Source: Verrucomicrobiota bacterium (GTDB taxonomy: Bacteria > Verrucomicrobiota > Verrucomicrobiia > Verrucomicrobiales > Akkermansiaceae). Taken from it: a stretch of DNA of 64,000 bases. Under the pieces are notes generated by a model. It was given only the letters and a program-made list of their open reading frames with translations. It made no database searches and was not told where the DNA came from. The stretch is from the NCBI GenBank assembly GCA_030835305.1, contig JAURPJ010000090.1, forward strand, positions 1 through 64,000, read 5' to 3'. Of this stretch, positions 15,682-25,373 are shown piece by piece. Numbering within the stretch: position 1 is the first letter of the stretch; each line of letters opens with the position of its first letter. The position numbers and the translations under genes are program-made.

Positions 15682-16443
15682 GTGACCCCGGAAACGACAA
15701 TCGAGGTCATCAATACTCCGTGTTTGGTGACGAACGCAGCCGATCTCACCGGGCGTATCGAAGATCGAGTTCGTCATCATTCTGAGTCACCCTGGTCCAT
15801 CGATTTCACTAACGTCCACATCGTTGCGATGCGGAAGGTAGACGAGGGGTTCCGGGAACAGACTTCAAGTGTCGATTGGTTCGTCCCCGACAGTCAAATC
15901 CTCACCTGGGCGGTCAGCTGGGTGGGAGCCCGGGGAAACGAGCGGGTCTATGGTCCTGCCTTTCTTGACTACTTTGTTCGTAATGCCGATGCAGGCCTGA
16001 CCCATTACTTTTTGGGAGCATCCCAGGAATGTTTGGATCAGCTCCTGACGAAGTTGCGTGAGAAGCGTCCGGAGATCAAAATCGTGGGATCGCACAACGG
16101 GTATTTCGAGGATGCCGATGAGGAGGCCGTCAATGCCGAGATCAATCAGTTGAAGCCGGATCTTGTTTGGGTCGGGCTTGGAACGCCGAAGCAACAAGAA
16201 TGGATTCATCGCAACAAGGGGAAGATTGAGGCTAGGGTGCTGCTGGCGGTGGGTTTTGCTTTTGATGTGAATGCAGGGACCAAAAGCGATGCGCCTGAGT
16301 GGATGGGACAATGCGGAGTCCTTTGGCTCTATCGTTTTATCTGCGAACCCCGTCGACTTTTCAAACGTTATGCTGTCTACAACTCGGTTTTTCTGTGGCA
16401 TCTCTTTCGCCAGGTGATTTCGGGGGATCGAAGCGCGCAATGA
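15682..16443 (+). CDS. WecG/TagA/CpsF-family (GT26) glycosyltransferase
   Basis: A 253-residue member of the WecG/TagA/CpsF family, which transfers N-acetylmannosamine or its uronic acid, and related sugars, to lipid-linked acceptors at the inner face of the membrane. Family marks include T-N-V-H-I-V (cf. N-x-H), F-V-P-D-S-Q-I-L near residue 70, Y-F-L-G-A-S-Q-E, and V-G-L-G-T-P-K-Q-Q-E-W-I-H around 170. The C-terminal P-E-W-M-G-x-x-G-x-x-W-L-Y-R-F-I-x-E-P-R-R segment contacts membrane. The start is GTG (15682), 6 bp after the epimerase stop. wecB at 42 kb would supply UDP-ManNAc, consistent with this transferase. Confidence 0.9.
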   Translation: MTPETTIEVINTPCLVTNAADLTGRIEDRVRHHSESPWSIDFTNVHIVAMRKVDEGFREQTSSVDWFVPDSQILTWAVSWVGARGNERVYGPAFLDYFVRNADAGLTHYFLGASQECLDQLLTKLREKRPEIKIVGSHNGYFEDADEEAVNAEINQLKPDLVWVGLGTPKQQEWIHRNKGKIEARVLLAVGFAFDVNAGTKSDAPEWMGQCGVLWLYRFICEPRRLFKRYAVYNSVFLWHLFRQVISGDRSAQ

Positions 16444-16450
16444 TGGATCC

Positions 16451-17857
16451 ATGAATTTTGCGGATATCAGGTTTTGGGGAATCCTTGCATTTTCCCTGGC
16501 CGCAATTCTGATCATCCGCGCGGTCCTAGTAAAGGCAACCCGCCCTGATTCAGGGGGCTATGATCGGTTTGCACTTGCCATCATGGGGCTTGTTCTTCTG
16601 GGTTGTGTAAGCCTGCAATCGTTGGGGATTTTTGTCGCGGTCAGCGTAACGACCTACCTGGGCCTGAGTTTGATTTTAAAGACCCATTCGTCTCCGGAGC
16701 GCCGGAAAAGATGGTTGTGGCTTTTAATCCCTCTGCAGCTTTCTCCCCTGGTATTTTACAAATATGGCGGATTTTTAGGGAATGAAATTTTAGGGTTTGG
16801 CAGTTACTCCCTGACCGGGGTCATCATTCCGGTTGGTATTTCTTTTTACACCTTCCAATTGATTGCATTTGCGGTTGATACCTTGAAGCGAAGCCAGCCC
16901 CTGCCGGATCCATTGACAACTTTAAATTATGCGGGCTTCTTTCCGCAGATTGTTGCCGGGCCGATTGAGCGTCGCGAAGACCTTCTCCCCCAACTGGAGA
17001 AATTTTGTTTTCGCTGGGACAAGAAGGCAGTTGAGCTTGGGTTGACGTGGATCATCCTGGGTTTGTTTTTCAAGCGTTGTCTGGCGGATAATCTCGCCCT
17101 CATGTCACTGATCCATTCCGGCACAAATCCATTTTTGGTTTGGCTGGATACGGTGATGTTTGGATTTAGGATCTACTTCGATTTTTGCGGATACAGTTTG
17201 ATGGCCTTGGGAGTGGCGCAGTGTTTTGGAATTAAGTTAACTCTCAATTTCAGAAGCCCTTATTGTGCCGAAAATATTGCGGATTTTTGGCGCCGTTGGC
17301 ACGTCACACTGAGTTCGTGGTTTCGGGACTACATCTATATTCCACTGGGTGGTTCGCGTTCGGGGTTCTGGGCCGCCAACATTTTAATCGTATTCACAGT
17401 TTCGGGAATCTGGCATGGAGCGGGTTGGAATTTCGTGATCTGGGGAGCCATGCACGGGCTCTTTCTCTTGGTTTATCGTTTGCCGTTGAAAGTCCGACTG
17501 CCCCGCCCGGTGGGGTTTCTTCTGACCCACCTCTCGGTGTTTTTAGCGTGGCTTTGTTTTTATGAGACGAACACAGGAGAGGTGTTTCGCAAGCTTGCTC
17601 TGCTCTTGAGCCCCGCGTCTTACAATGGCTCCTCGCTACAGTCTTTTTTTACGGCCTTGCTTTCCTCAAATGGCTTCGACGCCTGTGCCATTTTGGCAAT
17701 CGTCGCTTGTGTCATCGGGCTTGAGATGTGGTCACTAAGAAAAGAAGGAGAGCCCTATCGATTTCTACGAACCCGAGGGGCAGCCGTCGTTCTGGTTTTC
17801 GTAACCGTGATTCTTTCGCCGATCTCAAGTAACAATTTCATTTACTTTGCCTTCTAA
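16451..17857 (+). CDS. MBOAT-family O-acyltransferase (AlgI/PatA-like)
   Basis: A 468-residue polytopic membrane protein of the MBOAT family. Characteristic signatures are Y-K-Y-G-G-F, G-I-S-F-Y-T-F-Q (129-136), F-F-P-Q-I-V-A-G-P-I-E-R (163-174), F-W-R-R-W-H-V-T-L-S-S-W-F-R-D-Y-I-Y-I-P-L-G-G (279-301) and the catalytic histidine His322 in S-G-I-W-H-G-A-G-W. AlgI-type members pass acyl groups across the inner membrane for O-acetylation of exported polysaccharide. Its partner is the SGNH-like protein encoded immediately downstream. Confidence 0.93.
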   Translation: MNFADIRFWGILAFSLAAILIIRAVLVKATRPDSGGYDRFALAIMGLVLLGCVSLQSLGIFVAVSVTTYLGLSLILKTHSSPERRKRWLWLLIPLQLSPLVFYKYGGFLGNEILGFGSYSLTGVIIPVGISFYTFQLIAFAVDTLKRSQPLPDPLTTLNYAGFFPQIVAGPIERREDLLPQLEKFCFRWDKKAVELGLTWIILGLFFKRCLADNLALMSLIHSGTNPFLVWLDTVMFGFRIYFDFCGYSLMALGVAQCFGIKLTLNFRSPYCAENIADFWRRWHVTLSSWFRDYIYIPLGGSRSGFWAANILIVFTVSGIWHGAGWNFVIWGAMHGLFLLVYRLPLKVRLPRPVGFLLTHLSVFLAWLCFYETNTGEVFRKLALLLSPASYNGSSLQSFFTALLSSNGFDACAILAIVACVIGLEMWSLRKEGEPYRFLRTRGAAVVLVFVTVILSPISSNNFIYFAF

Positions 17858-17867
17858 ATTCCTGCGA

Positions 17868-18824
17868 ATGGTTCGCACTCATTTTAATGATCGCCATCCG
17901 GCAGGACTAATTGCGATTACCTTTGTGGCTGTCGTGATCGCGATGGGGCTTTCGTATTATCAGACGACCCGGTGGAATCCCGAGATGAGGTTTTGGAAGG
18001 CGGCAGCGGGGGCGAAAGCCGATTGGGTCGATTCGCTGAGAAAAGCGAAGGATGTTCCCGTGATCATCTGTGTGGGTGGTTCGGCGACGGGTTTTGGAAT
18101 TGATGCGGAATACGCGGATCGTGAATTGGATTACCGGCTCGTGAATTTGGGATTGCATGCCGGGATGGGAGCCGAGGCTTTGACTGGATTCGCACTCTCC
18201 CAAGCCAGAAAGGGAGACACACTGCTTGTGATGCTGGAGCCGGAGTTGTTGATCGAGAACGAGATAGAAACAGCGCTTGGTGTTCAATTTGCCTATGCGA
18301 TTGGGGACCGGGAGATTTTGGACTGGCGGAGTACGGCCTCGAGCTTTCACGTGACCCAACTGCGGCCCGGAGCCTCGCATGTTTTTGGGCTTATTGGAAA
18401 AATCGTGATGGGGCGTTCACTTTATCGATATCAACTGAAGGATATGCGTGAGGGAGGATTGCTAACGACACAAGTCACCTCGGGTATTGTCGGTCGCAAC
18501 TCGTCTCCGGAACGTTTGTCCGAATCGGCAAAAGAGCTTTTAAAAGACCTGGTGTTGATCGCGAGCGAGCGTGGACTCAAGGTCGCTTACGGATTTCCAT
18601 GGGTCTACAGCGATGAGAAATACGCGGAGCTGGTTCGCCGGGGCCGGGCAAGGCTTTTGACTGAAGTTGAGCAAATTATGCCCGTCATTCATGAAGAGGA
18701 TTTGGGAGTGATTACTGAAAAGGTTGATTTTCGGGATTCTCCCCAACATCTTTCAGAGGCTGCGGCGCGCAGAAGAACAGCGGTGCTTGTTGGGGCACTT
18801 GAGAAACACCCGATAGCCCGATAG
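17868..18824 (+). CDS. Membrane-anchored SGNH-like protein, probable acylation partner of the MBOAT protein
   Basis: About 318 residues with one N-terminal membrane span (13-32) and a periplasmic domain. That domain carries a block-I-like G-G-S-A-T-G-F-G-I-D (Ser72) and a C-terminal D-x-x-x-H-L-S (Asp290/His294), as in SGNH/GDSL and AlgX/AlgJ-like O-acetyl transfer proteins. A TTG start at 17847 would add seven residues and overlap the MBOAT stop; the ATG at 17868 is preferred but not proven. Position directly after the MBOAT gene suggests that it moves the acyl group from the membrane protein to the polymer. Overall similarity to named families is low. Confidence 0.6.
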   Translation: MVRTHFNDRHPAGLIAITFVAVVIAMGLSYYQTTRWNPEMRFWKAAAGAKADWVDSLRKAKDVPVIICVGGSATGFGIDAEYADRELDYRLVNLGLHAGMGAEALTGFALSQARKGDTLLVMLEPELLIENEIETALGVQFAYAIGDREILDWRSTASSFHVTQLRPGASHVFGLIGKIVMGRSLYRYQLKDMREGGLLTTQVTSGIVGRNSSPERLSESAKELLKDLVLIASERGLKVAYGFPWVYSDEKYAELVRRGRARLLTEVEQIMPVIHEEDLGVITEKVDFRDSPQHLSEAAARRRTAVLVGALEKHPIAR

Positions 18825-18858
18825 CCTGATAGCGACCGGGCTTTAGAATTTATTTTAA

Positions 18859-19443
18859 ATGGCAAATAACATTCACACCCAGTTTCACCGTTTCGTTTCA
18901 CAGGGCGAAAAGGAGAAACTTCTTGGCCAGAAGGGTGCTGTGCTCTGGATGTATGGGCTCAGTGGTGCGGGCAAATCTACGATTGCGGCTGCTTTGGAGC
19001 GGGATCTTCACAATGAGGGCCGGTTTGTGGTCATTCTCGATGGCGATAATTTCCGCCACGGCCTCAACTCGGATCTGGGATTCAGTGATGATGATCGATC
19101 CGAAAATGTCCGGCGTGTCGCGGAGGTTGCAAAAATGTTCGCCTCGCAAGGGGTGATTGTGGTGGTCGGAGTAATTACGCCAAAACGGGCACTCCGTGAT
19201 CTTGCCAGAGAGGTGGTCGGAGATTCATTTTGTGAGATCTATATCCACGCCTCCTTTGCAACCTGTGCTTTCCGGGACCCGAAAGGCCTATACGCAAAAG
19301 TGGCCACCGGCGAAATCAAACAATTTACCGGGAAGGATAGTGGGTTCGAAGAACCGGATTTTCCCGATCTGCTGATTAATACCGAAGACCTTGAGCTGCC
19401 GGAAGCGGTGAAAAAAATCAAAAGACTCTTGCCAGCGATCTGA
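18859..19443 (+). CDS. cysC: Adenylylsulfate (APS) kinase
   Basis: A 194-residue P-loop kinase producing PAPS from APS. Walker A is G-L-S-G-A-G-K-S-T at residues 33-41. The APS-kinase motifs D-G-D-N-F-R-H-G-L-N-x-D-L-G-F-S and D-D-R-S-E-N-V-R-R follow. R-D-P-K-G-L-Y-A-K-V and the C-terminal region I-K-Q-F-T-G-K-D-S-G-F-E-E-P fit CysC. PAPS formation inside an EPS locus, rather than beside sulfite reductase genes, suggests polymer sulfation rather than assimilation. Together with cysD and cysN it makes a complete activation set, interrupted by one unrelated gene. Confidence 0.95.
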   Translation: MANNIHTQFHRFVSQGEKEKLLGQKGAVLWMYGLSGAGKSTIAAALERDLHNEGRFVVILDGDNFRHGLNSDLGFSDDDRSENVRRVAEVAKMFASQGVIVVVGVITPKRALRDLAREVVGDSFCEIYIHASFATCAFRDPKGLYAKVATGEIKQFTGKDSGFEEPDFPDLLINTEDLELPEAVKKIKRLLPAI

Positions 19444-19504
19444 ACCGCAATAAAAGCGCACTCGGAACCCTAAACCAAACAAATCTGGTAATTTTAGTTA
19501 TCAA

Positions 19505-20410
19505 ATGTCTGATTACACTCTAACTCATCTCAACCAATTAGAGGCGGAGGCGATTTTCATCCTCCGTGAGACGGCGGCTCAATTCGAGAACCCGGGTCTC
19601 CTTTTCTCTGCGGGCAAGGATTCCATTGTCATGGCGCACCTGGCGCGGAAGGCCTTCTATCCGGCGCGGATTCCCTTCCCCCTCGTCCACGTCGATACCG
19701 GACATAATTTCCCCGAGACCATAGCTTTTCGTGATGCCTATGCGGAGAAGATTGGAGCACGTCTTCACATTGGTCTGGTTCAGGACTCAATTGATCGGGG
19801 CACGGCAGTTGAGGAAACTGGTGCCAATGCCTCGCGCAACAAGCTTCAAACAGTGACCCTTCTGGAGACCATTGAAGAGCAACAGTACGATGCCGTGCTT
19901 GGCGGGGGACGTCGCGATGAGGAAAAGGCCCGCGCAAAAGAGCGCTTCTTTTCCCACCGAAATGACTTTGGCGAGTGGGATCCCAAGAATCAGCGCCCGG
20001 AGCTGTGGAATCTTTTCAATGGACGCAAGCAACCCGGTGAGCACTTCCGGGTCTTTCCCTTGTCCAACTTTACCGAGATGGATGTTTGGATGTATATGCA
20101 TCGCGAAGGGATTGATCTACCAAGCCTCTATTATGCCCACGAACGTGAAGTCGTGATTCGCAATGGCGTCATTCTGGCTGTTTCCGAATTTGTCCAACCG
20201 CGCGACGGTGAAACGGTCGAGGTGAAAAAAATTCGCTTCCGGACCATGGGTGATGCCACGATTACCGGAGCGGTTGAAAGCGACGCCGATACCATGGAGC
20301 GCATCATTGAAGAAGTCGCCGCCGCCCGCCAGACCGAGCGTGGCAATCGAGCCGATGACAAACGATCAGAAACAGCTATGGAAGATCGGAAAAAAGAGGG
20401 TTACTTTTAG
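19505..20410 (+). CDS. cysD: Sulfate adenylyltransferase small subunit
   Basis: A 301-residue ATP-pyrophosphatase-fold subunit of ATP sulfurylase, of usual length. The PP-loop reads F-S-A-G-K-D-S (residues 35-41). The family segments H-V-D-T-G-H-N-F-P-E-T, G-G-G-R-R-D-E-E-K-A-R-A-K-E-R and R-V-F-P-L-S-N-F-T-E-M-D-V-W are present. It works with the GTPase CysN, whose gene is not directly adjacent: a secreted-protein gene lies between them. The C-terminal tail matches CysD up to the charged end (D-R-K-K-E-G-Y-F). Confidence 0.95.
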   Translation: MSDYTLTHLNQLEAEAIFILRETAAQFENPGLLFSAGKDSIVMAHLARKAFYPARIPFPLVHVDTGHNFPETIAFRDAYAEKIGARLHIGLVQDSIDRGTAVEETGANASRNKLQTVTLLETIEEQQYDAVLGGGRRDEEKARAKERFFSHRNDFGEWDPKNQRPELWNLFNGRKQPGEHFRVFPLSNFTEMDVWMYMHREGIDLPSLYYAHEREVVIRNGVILAVSEFVQPRDGETVEVKKIRFRTMGDATITGAVESDADTMERIIEEVAAARQTERGNRADDKRSETAMEDRKKEGYF

Positions 20411-20414
20411 AAGC

Positions 20415-21710
20415 ATGAAATCCTTCCTCCTTCTTCTGACGATGATCTTTGCCTCGATCACGGATTGGCTTCCGGCATTGAGTGTTGAAGATTTACAAGT
20501 CTCATTCCAGGCGGCTGTTCTCAAGGCCAATGAGAGCCGGGACAAGCAGATTGGAGTATTAGGTCAACGCTACATCGCAGCCTTAGCCAATTTGCAGGAA
20601 AAGGCACAAAAGAAGGCTGATTTGGAAGAAGCTCTCGCGATCAAGAATGAGGCAGCCTTAATTAAGGAGAAAACTTGGCCCCTCCCTCCGGTGCCAGGCG
20701 AACATTCGAAGAGTCTCAAACGCCCGAGACAGACCTACGTGAAAACCCGATTTGGGATTGAGCGGGAGTGGGCCCTTTCAACGTCCAATCTTGCCGATAA
20801 GATGGAGGAAGCATTGGAGGCTCAGGTGACCAGTCTCACCAAGGCGGGGAATCTCAAGGAAGCCCAAAAAGCCAAAGAGCTATTGGGAAAAATTCAACAA
20901 GATCCAGAACTTGCGAAGGCCCGAGAGCTGCCCTCAAGAGTGACTCAAAGCGGAAGATCCCGTGCAGGATATCTGGTCCGGAGAAATGGAGACGATCTCG
21001 AGGTTTTGGTTAGGTATGACCGAGAAGGTAAGATCAGCTTAAAAAGTCCTATTGAAAATGTGGTTGAAAAAACGGGTGGTAAGCGAGAAAAAGGAAAAAC
21101 AAATGCTCGAACATTAGGGGAATTTGTAGGGCTGGGAACCGAAAATTTAGAACGTCACATCGTCCTAGATTACACTCCAAAAGATGGAAAGTTAACTCCA
21201 GAAGAACTTATTGGAGTCGATGTCAGTTTTCAAAAAGACGAAGGGACGATTTTCGAAATAAAAAAAGGAACAAACAATGCTTACCTCGGCTTCCCAAATT
21301 TGCTCGGGACGCTATCTTCACCTGCCACCTATCGCATTATTGGCGAACTCAAAATTCCGAAAAAAAATAATACTCTTTCAGGTGTATTTTTTCGACATGG
21401 TAATTCAAATGGAACTGTTCTCGGTGAACAAATTACCTCGTCTGGGAATTGGCAAACTGTGATAAGGGAAGGTGCCGGGGGCTCACCTTTCCAGCTTCTT
21501 CGGATCCACTTCTCCGGATTCGATCTTCCAAACATAAATAGAGCCTGGGGCGATAAATTCATTCTGAAAAGTCTTCGAGTTGAGTTCATCAAGTTTTCGG
21601 CCCATATCGTCGAGCAATATGGCGATTCGGGAGAAGCAATTATTACTGAAAAAAATCCATCGAGACAAAGGCTACTCGTAACAAATGGAGTAATTGTGGA
21701 AGGCCTTTAA
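20415..21710 (+). CDS. Secreted coiled-coil protein of unknown function lodged between cysD and cysN
   Basis: Reading from the ATG at 20415, four bases after cysD, gives a 431-residue protein with a signal peptide (MKSFLLLLTMIFASITDWLPA). An Ala/Lys/Glu-rich helical region follows (about 25-180, likely coiled coil; L-Q-V-S-F-Q-A-A-V-L-K-A-N-E-S-R). The C-terminal half (about 290-431) is beta-rich and looks like a carbohydrate-binding or lamin-type sandwich. Similar helical leaders occur in uncharacterised secreted Verrucomicrobiota/Planctomycetota proteins. Base composition turns A+T-rich in the second half. I do not recognise the family. The tight spacing on both sides indicates co-transcription with the sulfate-activation genes. 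Confidence 0.65.
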   Translation: MKSFLLLLTMIFASITDWLPALSVEDLQVSFQAAVLKANESRDKQIGVLGQRYIAALANLQEKAQKKADLEEALAIKNEAALIKEKTWPLPPVPGEHSKSLKRPRQTYVKTRFGIEREWALSTSNLADKMEEALEAQVTSLTKAGNLKEAQKAKELLGKIQQDPELAKARELPSRVTQSGRSRAGYLVRRNGDDLEVLVRYDREGKISLKSPIENVVEKTGGKREKGKTNARTLGEFVGLGTENLERHIVLDYTPKDGKLTPEELIGVDVSFQKDEGTIFEIKKGTNNAYLGFPNLLGTLSSPATYRIIGELKIPKKNNTLSGVFFRHGNSNGTVLGEQITSSGNWQTVIREGAGGSPFQLLRIHFSGFDLPNINRAWGDKFILKSLRVEFIKFSAHIVEQYGDSGEAIITEKNPSRQRLLVTNGVIVEGL

Positions 21711-21733
21711 CTTAAATTTTTCGATTACTACTT

Positions 21734-22978
21734 ATGGACCTCCTTCGCTTTACAACCGCTGGCTCTGTGGATGACGGCAAGTCCACCTTAATCGGACGAT
21801 TGCTTTATGATTCCAAGTCAATCTTTGAAGATCAACTAGAGGCGATCGAGGAATCTTCACGAAAAAAAGGAGATGAAAACATCAACTTGGCCTTACTTAC
21901 AGACGGACTAAAAGCCGAGCGGGAGCAGGGAATTACCATTGACGTCGCTTATCGATATTTCGCTACTCCTAAACGAAAGTTTATCATCGCGGATACTCCC
22001 GGTCATATCCAATACACCCGAAATATGGTGACTGGGGCTTCAACTGCCAATCTAGCGATCATCTTGATTGATGCCCGTAAAGGTGTCATTGAACAAACAA
22101 AACGACATTCATTCATTGCGAATTTGTTAAGCATCAAACATGTCGTTGTTGCGGTCAATAAGATGGACCTTGTCGATTACGACCAAGGGGTCTATGATGA
22201 GATCGTAAAAGACTATCAATCGTTTGCCTCGCGCCTCGATAATCTGGTCGATATTACCCCGATCCCGATCTCGGCGCTGAATGGTGATAACATTGTTGAG
22301 AAATCAGAGAATATGCCCTGGTTCGAGGGAAGCAGCCTTCTTTATCATCTTGAGAACGTTTATGTTGGCGGAGATGAAAATCACGTTCAGGCTCGCTTTC
22401 CGGTTCAATGGGTCATTCGCCCTCAAAGCGACAAATTTCACGATTTCAGGGGCTTTGCGGGTCGTGTTGCTGGTGGTGTTTTTCGACCAGGGGATGATAT
22501 AACCGTATTGCCATCTGGATTTAGTAGCCGGGTCAAAGGAGTGTTTCAAGACGGCCAGGAGATTGAAGAGGCTTTTGCGCCCCAGTCGATTACAATGACT
22601 CTTGAAGATGAAATTGATATTTCACGAGGTGACATGTTGGTGAAGGCGAACAACCCGCCCAAGCAAAGTCAGAATTTAGAAGCGATGATTTGCTGGTTTT
22701 CAAATCAGAATTTAAATCAGCGTGCGAAACTCATTATCCGTCACACCACGCGCGAGACTAAAGCGATTGTGCAAAACATGAGTTATAAGGTGGACATCAA
22801 CACCTTACGTAAAGAAGAGGATTCCTCGTCATTTTCACTCAATGAGATTGGTCGAATTTCGCTGAGAACAGCAGCTCCCTTGTTTTATGATTCGTATAAT
22901 AACAATCGTCAGACTGGATCATTCATTCTCATTGATCCGGGAACCAATGAAACGGTTGCCGCGGGAATGATCGTGTAA
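21734..22978 (+). CDS. cysN: Sulfate adenylyltransferase large subunit (GTPase)
   Basis: A 414-residue EF-Tu-like GTPase that drives APS formation by CysD. GTP motifs are G-S-V-D-D-G-K-S-T (10-18), D-T-P-G-H-I-Q-Y and N-K-M-D-L-V-D-Y. R-E-Q-G-I-T-I-D-V-A-Y-R-Y-F is the switch region. Domains 2 and 3 follow. The protein ends without a fused APS kinase, in agreement with a separate cysC. Compared with cysD it is A+T-rich. The 138 bp after it are A+T-rich and may carry a promoter for rfbB, but I find no convincing -35/-10 pair. Confidence 0.94.
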   Translation: MDLLRFTTAGSVDDGKSTLIGRLLYDSKSIFEDQLEAIEESSRKKGDENINLALLTDGLKAEREQGITIDVAYRYFATPKRKFIIADTPGHIQYTRNMVTGASTANLAIILIDARKGVIEQTKRHSFIANLLSIKHVVVAVNKMDLVDYDQGVYDEIVKDYQSFASRLDNLVDITPIPISALNGDNIVEKSENMPWFEGSSLLYHLENVYVGGDENHVQARFPVQWVIRPQSDKFHDFRGFAGRVAGGVFRPGDDITVLPSGFSSRVKGVFQDGQEIEEAFAPQSITMTLEDEIDISRGDMLVKANNPPKQSQNLEAMICWFSNQNLNQRAKLIIRHTTRETKAIVQNMSYKVDINTLRKEEDSSSFSLNEIGRISLRTAAPLFYDSYNNNRQTGSFILIDPGTNETVAAGMIV

Positions 22979-23116
22979 ATTAGCCTTCGGAATATCTTTG
23001 ATTTTCCTTGAGTCATCTCCAAGACAATCAAAGTAATCACAGCCCTAAACCCTATTGAGTTCGAATAAAAAATTCCTGCCTAACATAGATAAAATTTCAA
23101 CTCGTAAAAGTTTATT

Positions 23117-24289
23117 ATGCGTATCTTAGTAACAGGCGGATCTGGCTTTATTGGATCTAATCTTATTCATCTTCTAGTCGAAAATAAGGGGGAATCAGTT
23201 ATCAATCTTGATAAGTTGACGTATGCTGGCAATACTCAATCGTTAGCTGATATTGAGAGTAACCCGCGCTATACTTTCGAACAAGTCGATATCTGTGATC
23301 CTGTCTCCCTCGCCCGAGTCTTTGAAAAGCATCAGCCAGACGTGGTTATGCATCTCGCCGCTGAGAGCCATGTCGATCGCTCGATCGATGGACCGGGCGA
23401 ATTCATCCAGACTAATATTGTTGGCACTTTTAATTTGCTGGAGGCAGCACTGGCGTATTGGCGGAGTCTACCTCTTGCAGGGGCCGAAGAATTGGTTCCT
23501 TCGCAAGATGAAAAATTGGATAATTCTTCGAATGGTCCGACCCAACAATCATTCCGGTTTTTGCACGTTTCCACCGACGAAGTATACGGCTCGCTCGAGC
23601 CAGATACGCTAGGCTTTTCAGAGACCACCCCATACGATCCACACTCCCCGTATTCTGCGTCGAAGGCGGCCTCTGATCACCTTGCCCGTGCGTGGGGCGA
23701 TACTTATGGTCTTCCGGTCCTCGTGACTAACTGTTCCAATAACTACGGTCCGTATCAGTTCCCCGAAAAATTGATCCCTGTCGTGATTTTGAAATGCTTG
23801 CGCGGTGAACCTATTCCTGTTTATGGTAACGGTGAAAACATCCGCGACTGGCTATATGTCACTGACCACGCCGAAGCCCTCTACACCGTCGTAACCAAAG
23901 GCCGCGTTGGCGAAACCTATAATATCGGCGGCAATAACGAGCGGCAAAATATCGAACTCGTCCATACTTTGTGCTCCCTCATGGACGAGCTTGCTCCTGA
24001 ACGAATGACTTTTAAGTCTTCTGCAACGCAGCAAGACTCATCATCGGTTTCAGGTAATGCTGAATCTCGATCCTTCCAAGACCTGATTACCTTCGTGACT
24101 GATCGTCCAGGGCACGATATGCGCTATGCAATCGATTCGACAAAAATCCGTGACGAGCTTGGCTGGGGGCCAAAAGAAGACTTTAAGAGTGGCTTTCGCA
24201 AAACCGTTCAATGGTATCTCGATAACGAAACTTGGTGGCAGGATATCCTTAGTGGGCAATACAAGTTAAAACGCCTGGGGGCAGGATAG
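23117..24289 (+). CDS. rfbB: dTDP-glucose 4,6-dehydratase
   Basis: A 390-residue SDR enzyme making dTDP-4-keto-6-deoxyglucose. Seen: G-G-S-G-F-I-G-S-N (7-15), the T-Y-A-G-N signature (35-39), the catalytic S-T-D-E-V-Y-G (152-158, with Thr-Asp-Glu) and Tyr179-x-x-x-Lys183. It is longer than usual (about 350 residues) owing to insertions at about 115-147 and near residues 300-325 (Ser/Gln-rich). Both are also seen in some Bacteroidota and Verrucomicrobiota homologues. It opens the dTDP-amino-sugar cassette. Confidence 0.95.
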   Translation: MRILVTGGSGFIGSNLIHLLVENKGESVINLDKLTYAGNTQSLADIESNPRYTFEQVDICDPVSLARVFEKHQPDVVMHLAAESHVDRSIDGPGEFIQTNIVGTFNLLEAALAYWRSLPLAGAEELVPSQDEKLDNSSNGPTQQSFRFLHVSTDEVYGSLEPDTLGFSETTPYDPHSPYSASKAASDHLARAWGDTYGLPVLVTNCSNNYGPYQFPEKLIPVVILKCLRGEPIPVYGNGENIRDWLYVTDHAEALYTVVTKGRVGETYNIGGNNERQNIELVHTLCSLMDELAPERMTFKSSATQQDSSSVSGNAESRSFQDLITFVTDRPGHDMRYAIDSTKIRDELGWGPKEDFKSGFRKTVQWYLDNETWWQDILSGQYKLKRLGAG

Positions 24290-24512
24290 TTCAATTTCTC
24301 ATTTAGAATACTCGTTCAAAAACTTATGAGATTAAAAAACTGCACGAGTAGTAAGTTATAATTATCTAAATTAATAAACCACTTCTGAGAAAAGTAGTTT
24401 AATTACTAATAAAAATTAGCGCTAGTGATATTAATATTTAATTAAATTCTAGCCAATTCACAGTTACAACTCTTATCTTTTAGGTGTATTTGTAAATTTA
24501 TAATAAGTTTTC
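24290..24512. other. A+T-rich intergenic stretch with small inverted repeats
   Basis: This 223-bp gap within the otherwise compact operon is strongly A+T-rich. It holds an imperfect hairpin (AAACCACTT at 24376-24384 against AAGTAGTTT at 24392-24400) and a short CTAAT/ATTAG repeat just after it. No poly-T tract follows, so it is not an obvious terminator. It could carry an internal promoter for rfbA or mark a recombination joint. Confidence 0.35.
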
Positions 24513-25373
24513 ATGAAAGGAATAGTACTCGCTGGCGGCACTGGCTCTCGCCTACATCCCATCACACTTGCCGTATCCAAGCAGCTCATGCCAATCTATG
24601 ATAAGCCGATGATTTACTACCCGCTTTCGGTACTAATGATTGCTGGGATTAATGAGATTTTGATTATTACTACACCTGAAGATCAAGCAGCGTTTAAGCG
24701 CTTGCTAGGCGATGGTTCCGAGCTGGGTTGCCGTTTTGAATTTAGGGTTCAAGAAGAACCAAATGGCCTAGCTCAGGCGTTTATTATAGGTAAAGAATTT
24801 ATTGGAGATGACAAGGTGGCGCTTGTGCTCGGTGATAATATTTTCTACGGTTCAGGTTTTGGTGAGCTTGTGCGAAGTCACACGGATCCAGATGGTGCTG
24901 TCGTATTTGCTGCACCTGTGAATGATCCCGAGCGTTATGGGGTGGTGGAATTTGACCAACAGCAAAATGTAATCTCAATTGAAGAAAAACCTACCAACCC
25001 GAAATCCAACTATGCAGTGCCAGGGCTATATTTTTACGACAATGATGTGGTGAGAATTGCCGAAGCTATTGAACCTTCTGCGCGTGGCGAATATGAGATC
25101 ACTACTGTCAATCAGTTTTACTTACTGCAAAAAAAGCTTAAGGTAGGGGTTTTTAATCGTGGGATTGCCTGGCTCGATACCGGCACTGTCGCATCGTTAA
25201 ACGAAGCATCGACTTTCGTTCGTGTGATTGAGGAGAGGCAGAATACTAAAATAGGTTGTATCGAGGAGGTCGCTTACTACTCTAATTTTATCGATCGAAA
25301 GCAACTCCTTCTTCTTGCCCATAAATTAAAGCAATCCGGATATGGGGCTTATTTAAAACGAATTGTAGGATAG
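24513..25373 (+). CDS. rfbA: Glucose-1-phosphate thymidylyltransferase
   Basis: A 286-residue RmlA-type nucleotidyltransferase. The N-terminal signature [16 protein letters not shown] is complete, followed by [28 protein letters not shown] and G-I-A-W-L-D-T-G-T match the active site. It forms dTDP-glucose from glucose-1-phosphate and dTTP. The next gene starts at the base following its stop codon. Confidence 0.96.
   Translation: MKGIVLAGGTGSRLHPITLAVSKQLMPIYDKPMIYYPLSVLMIAGINEILIITTPEDQAAFKRLLGDGSELGCRFEFRVQEEPNGLAQAFIIGKEFIGDDKVALVLGDNIFYGSGFGELVRSHTDPDGAVVFAAPVNDPERYGVVEFDQQQNVISIEEKPTNPKSNYAVPGLYFYDNDVVRIAEAIEPSARGEYEITTVNQFYLLQKKLKVGVFNRGIAWLDTGTVASLNEASTFVRVIEERQNTKIGCIEEVAYYSNFIDRKQLLLLAHKLKQSGYGAYLKRIVG

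Noticed and set aside
24376-24400. Intrinsic terminator between rfbB and rfbA
   Set aside because: The stem is imperfect and A+T-rich and is not followed by a T tract.
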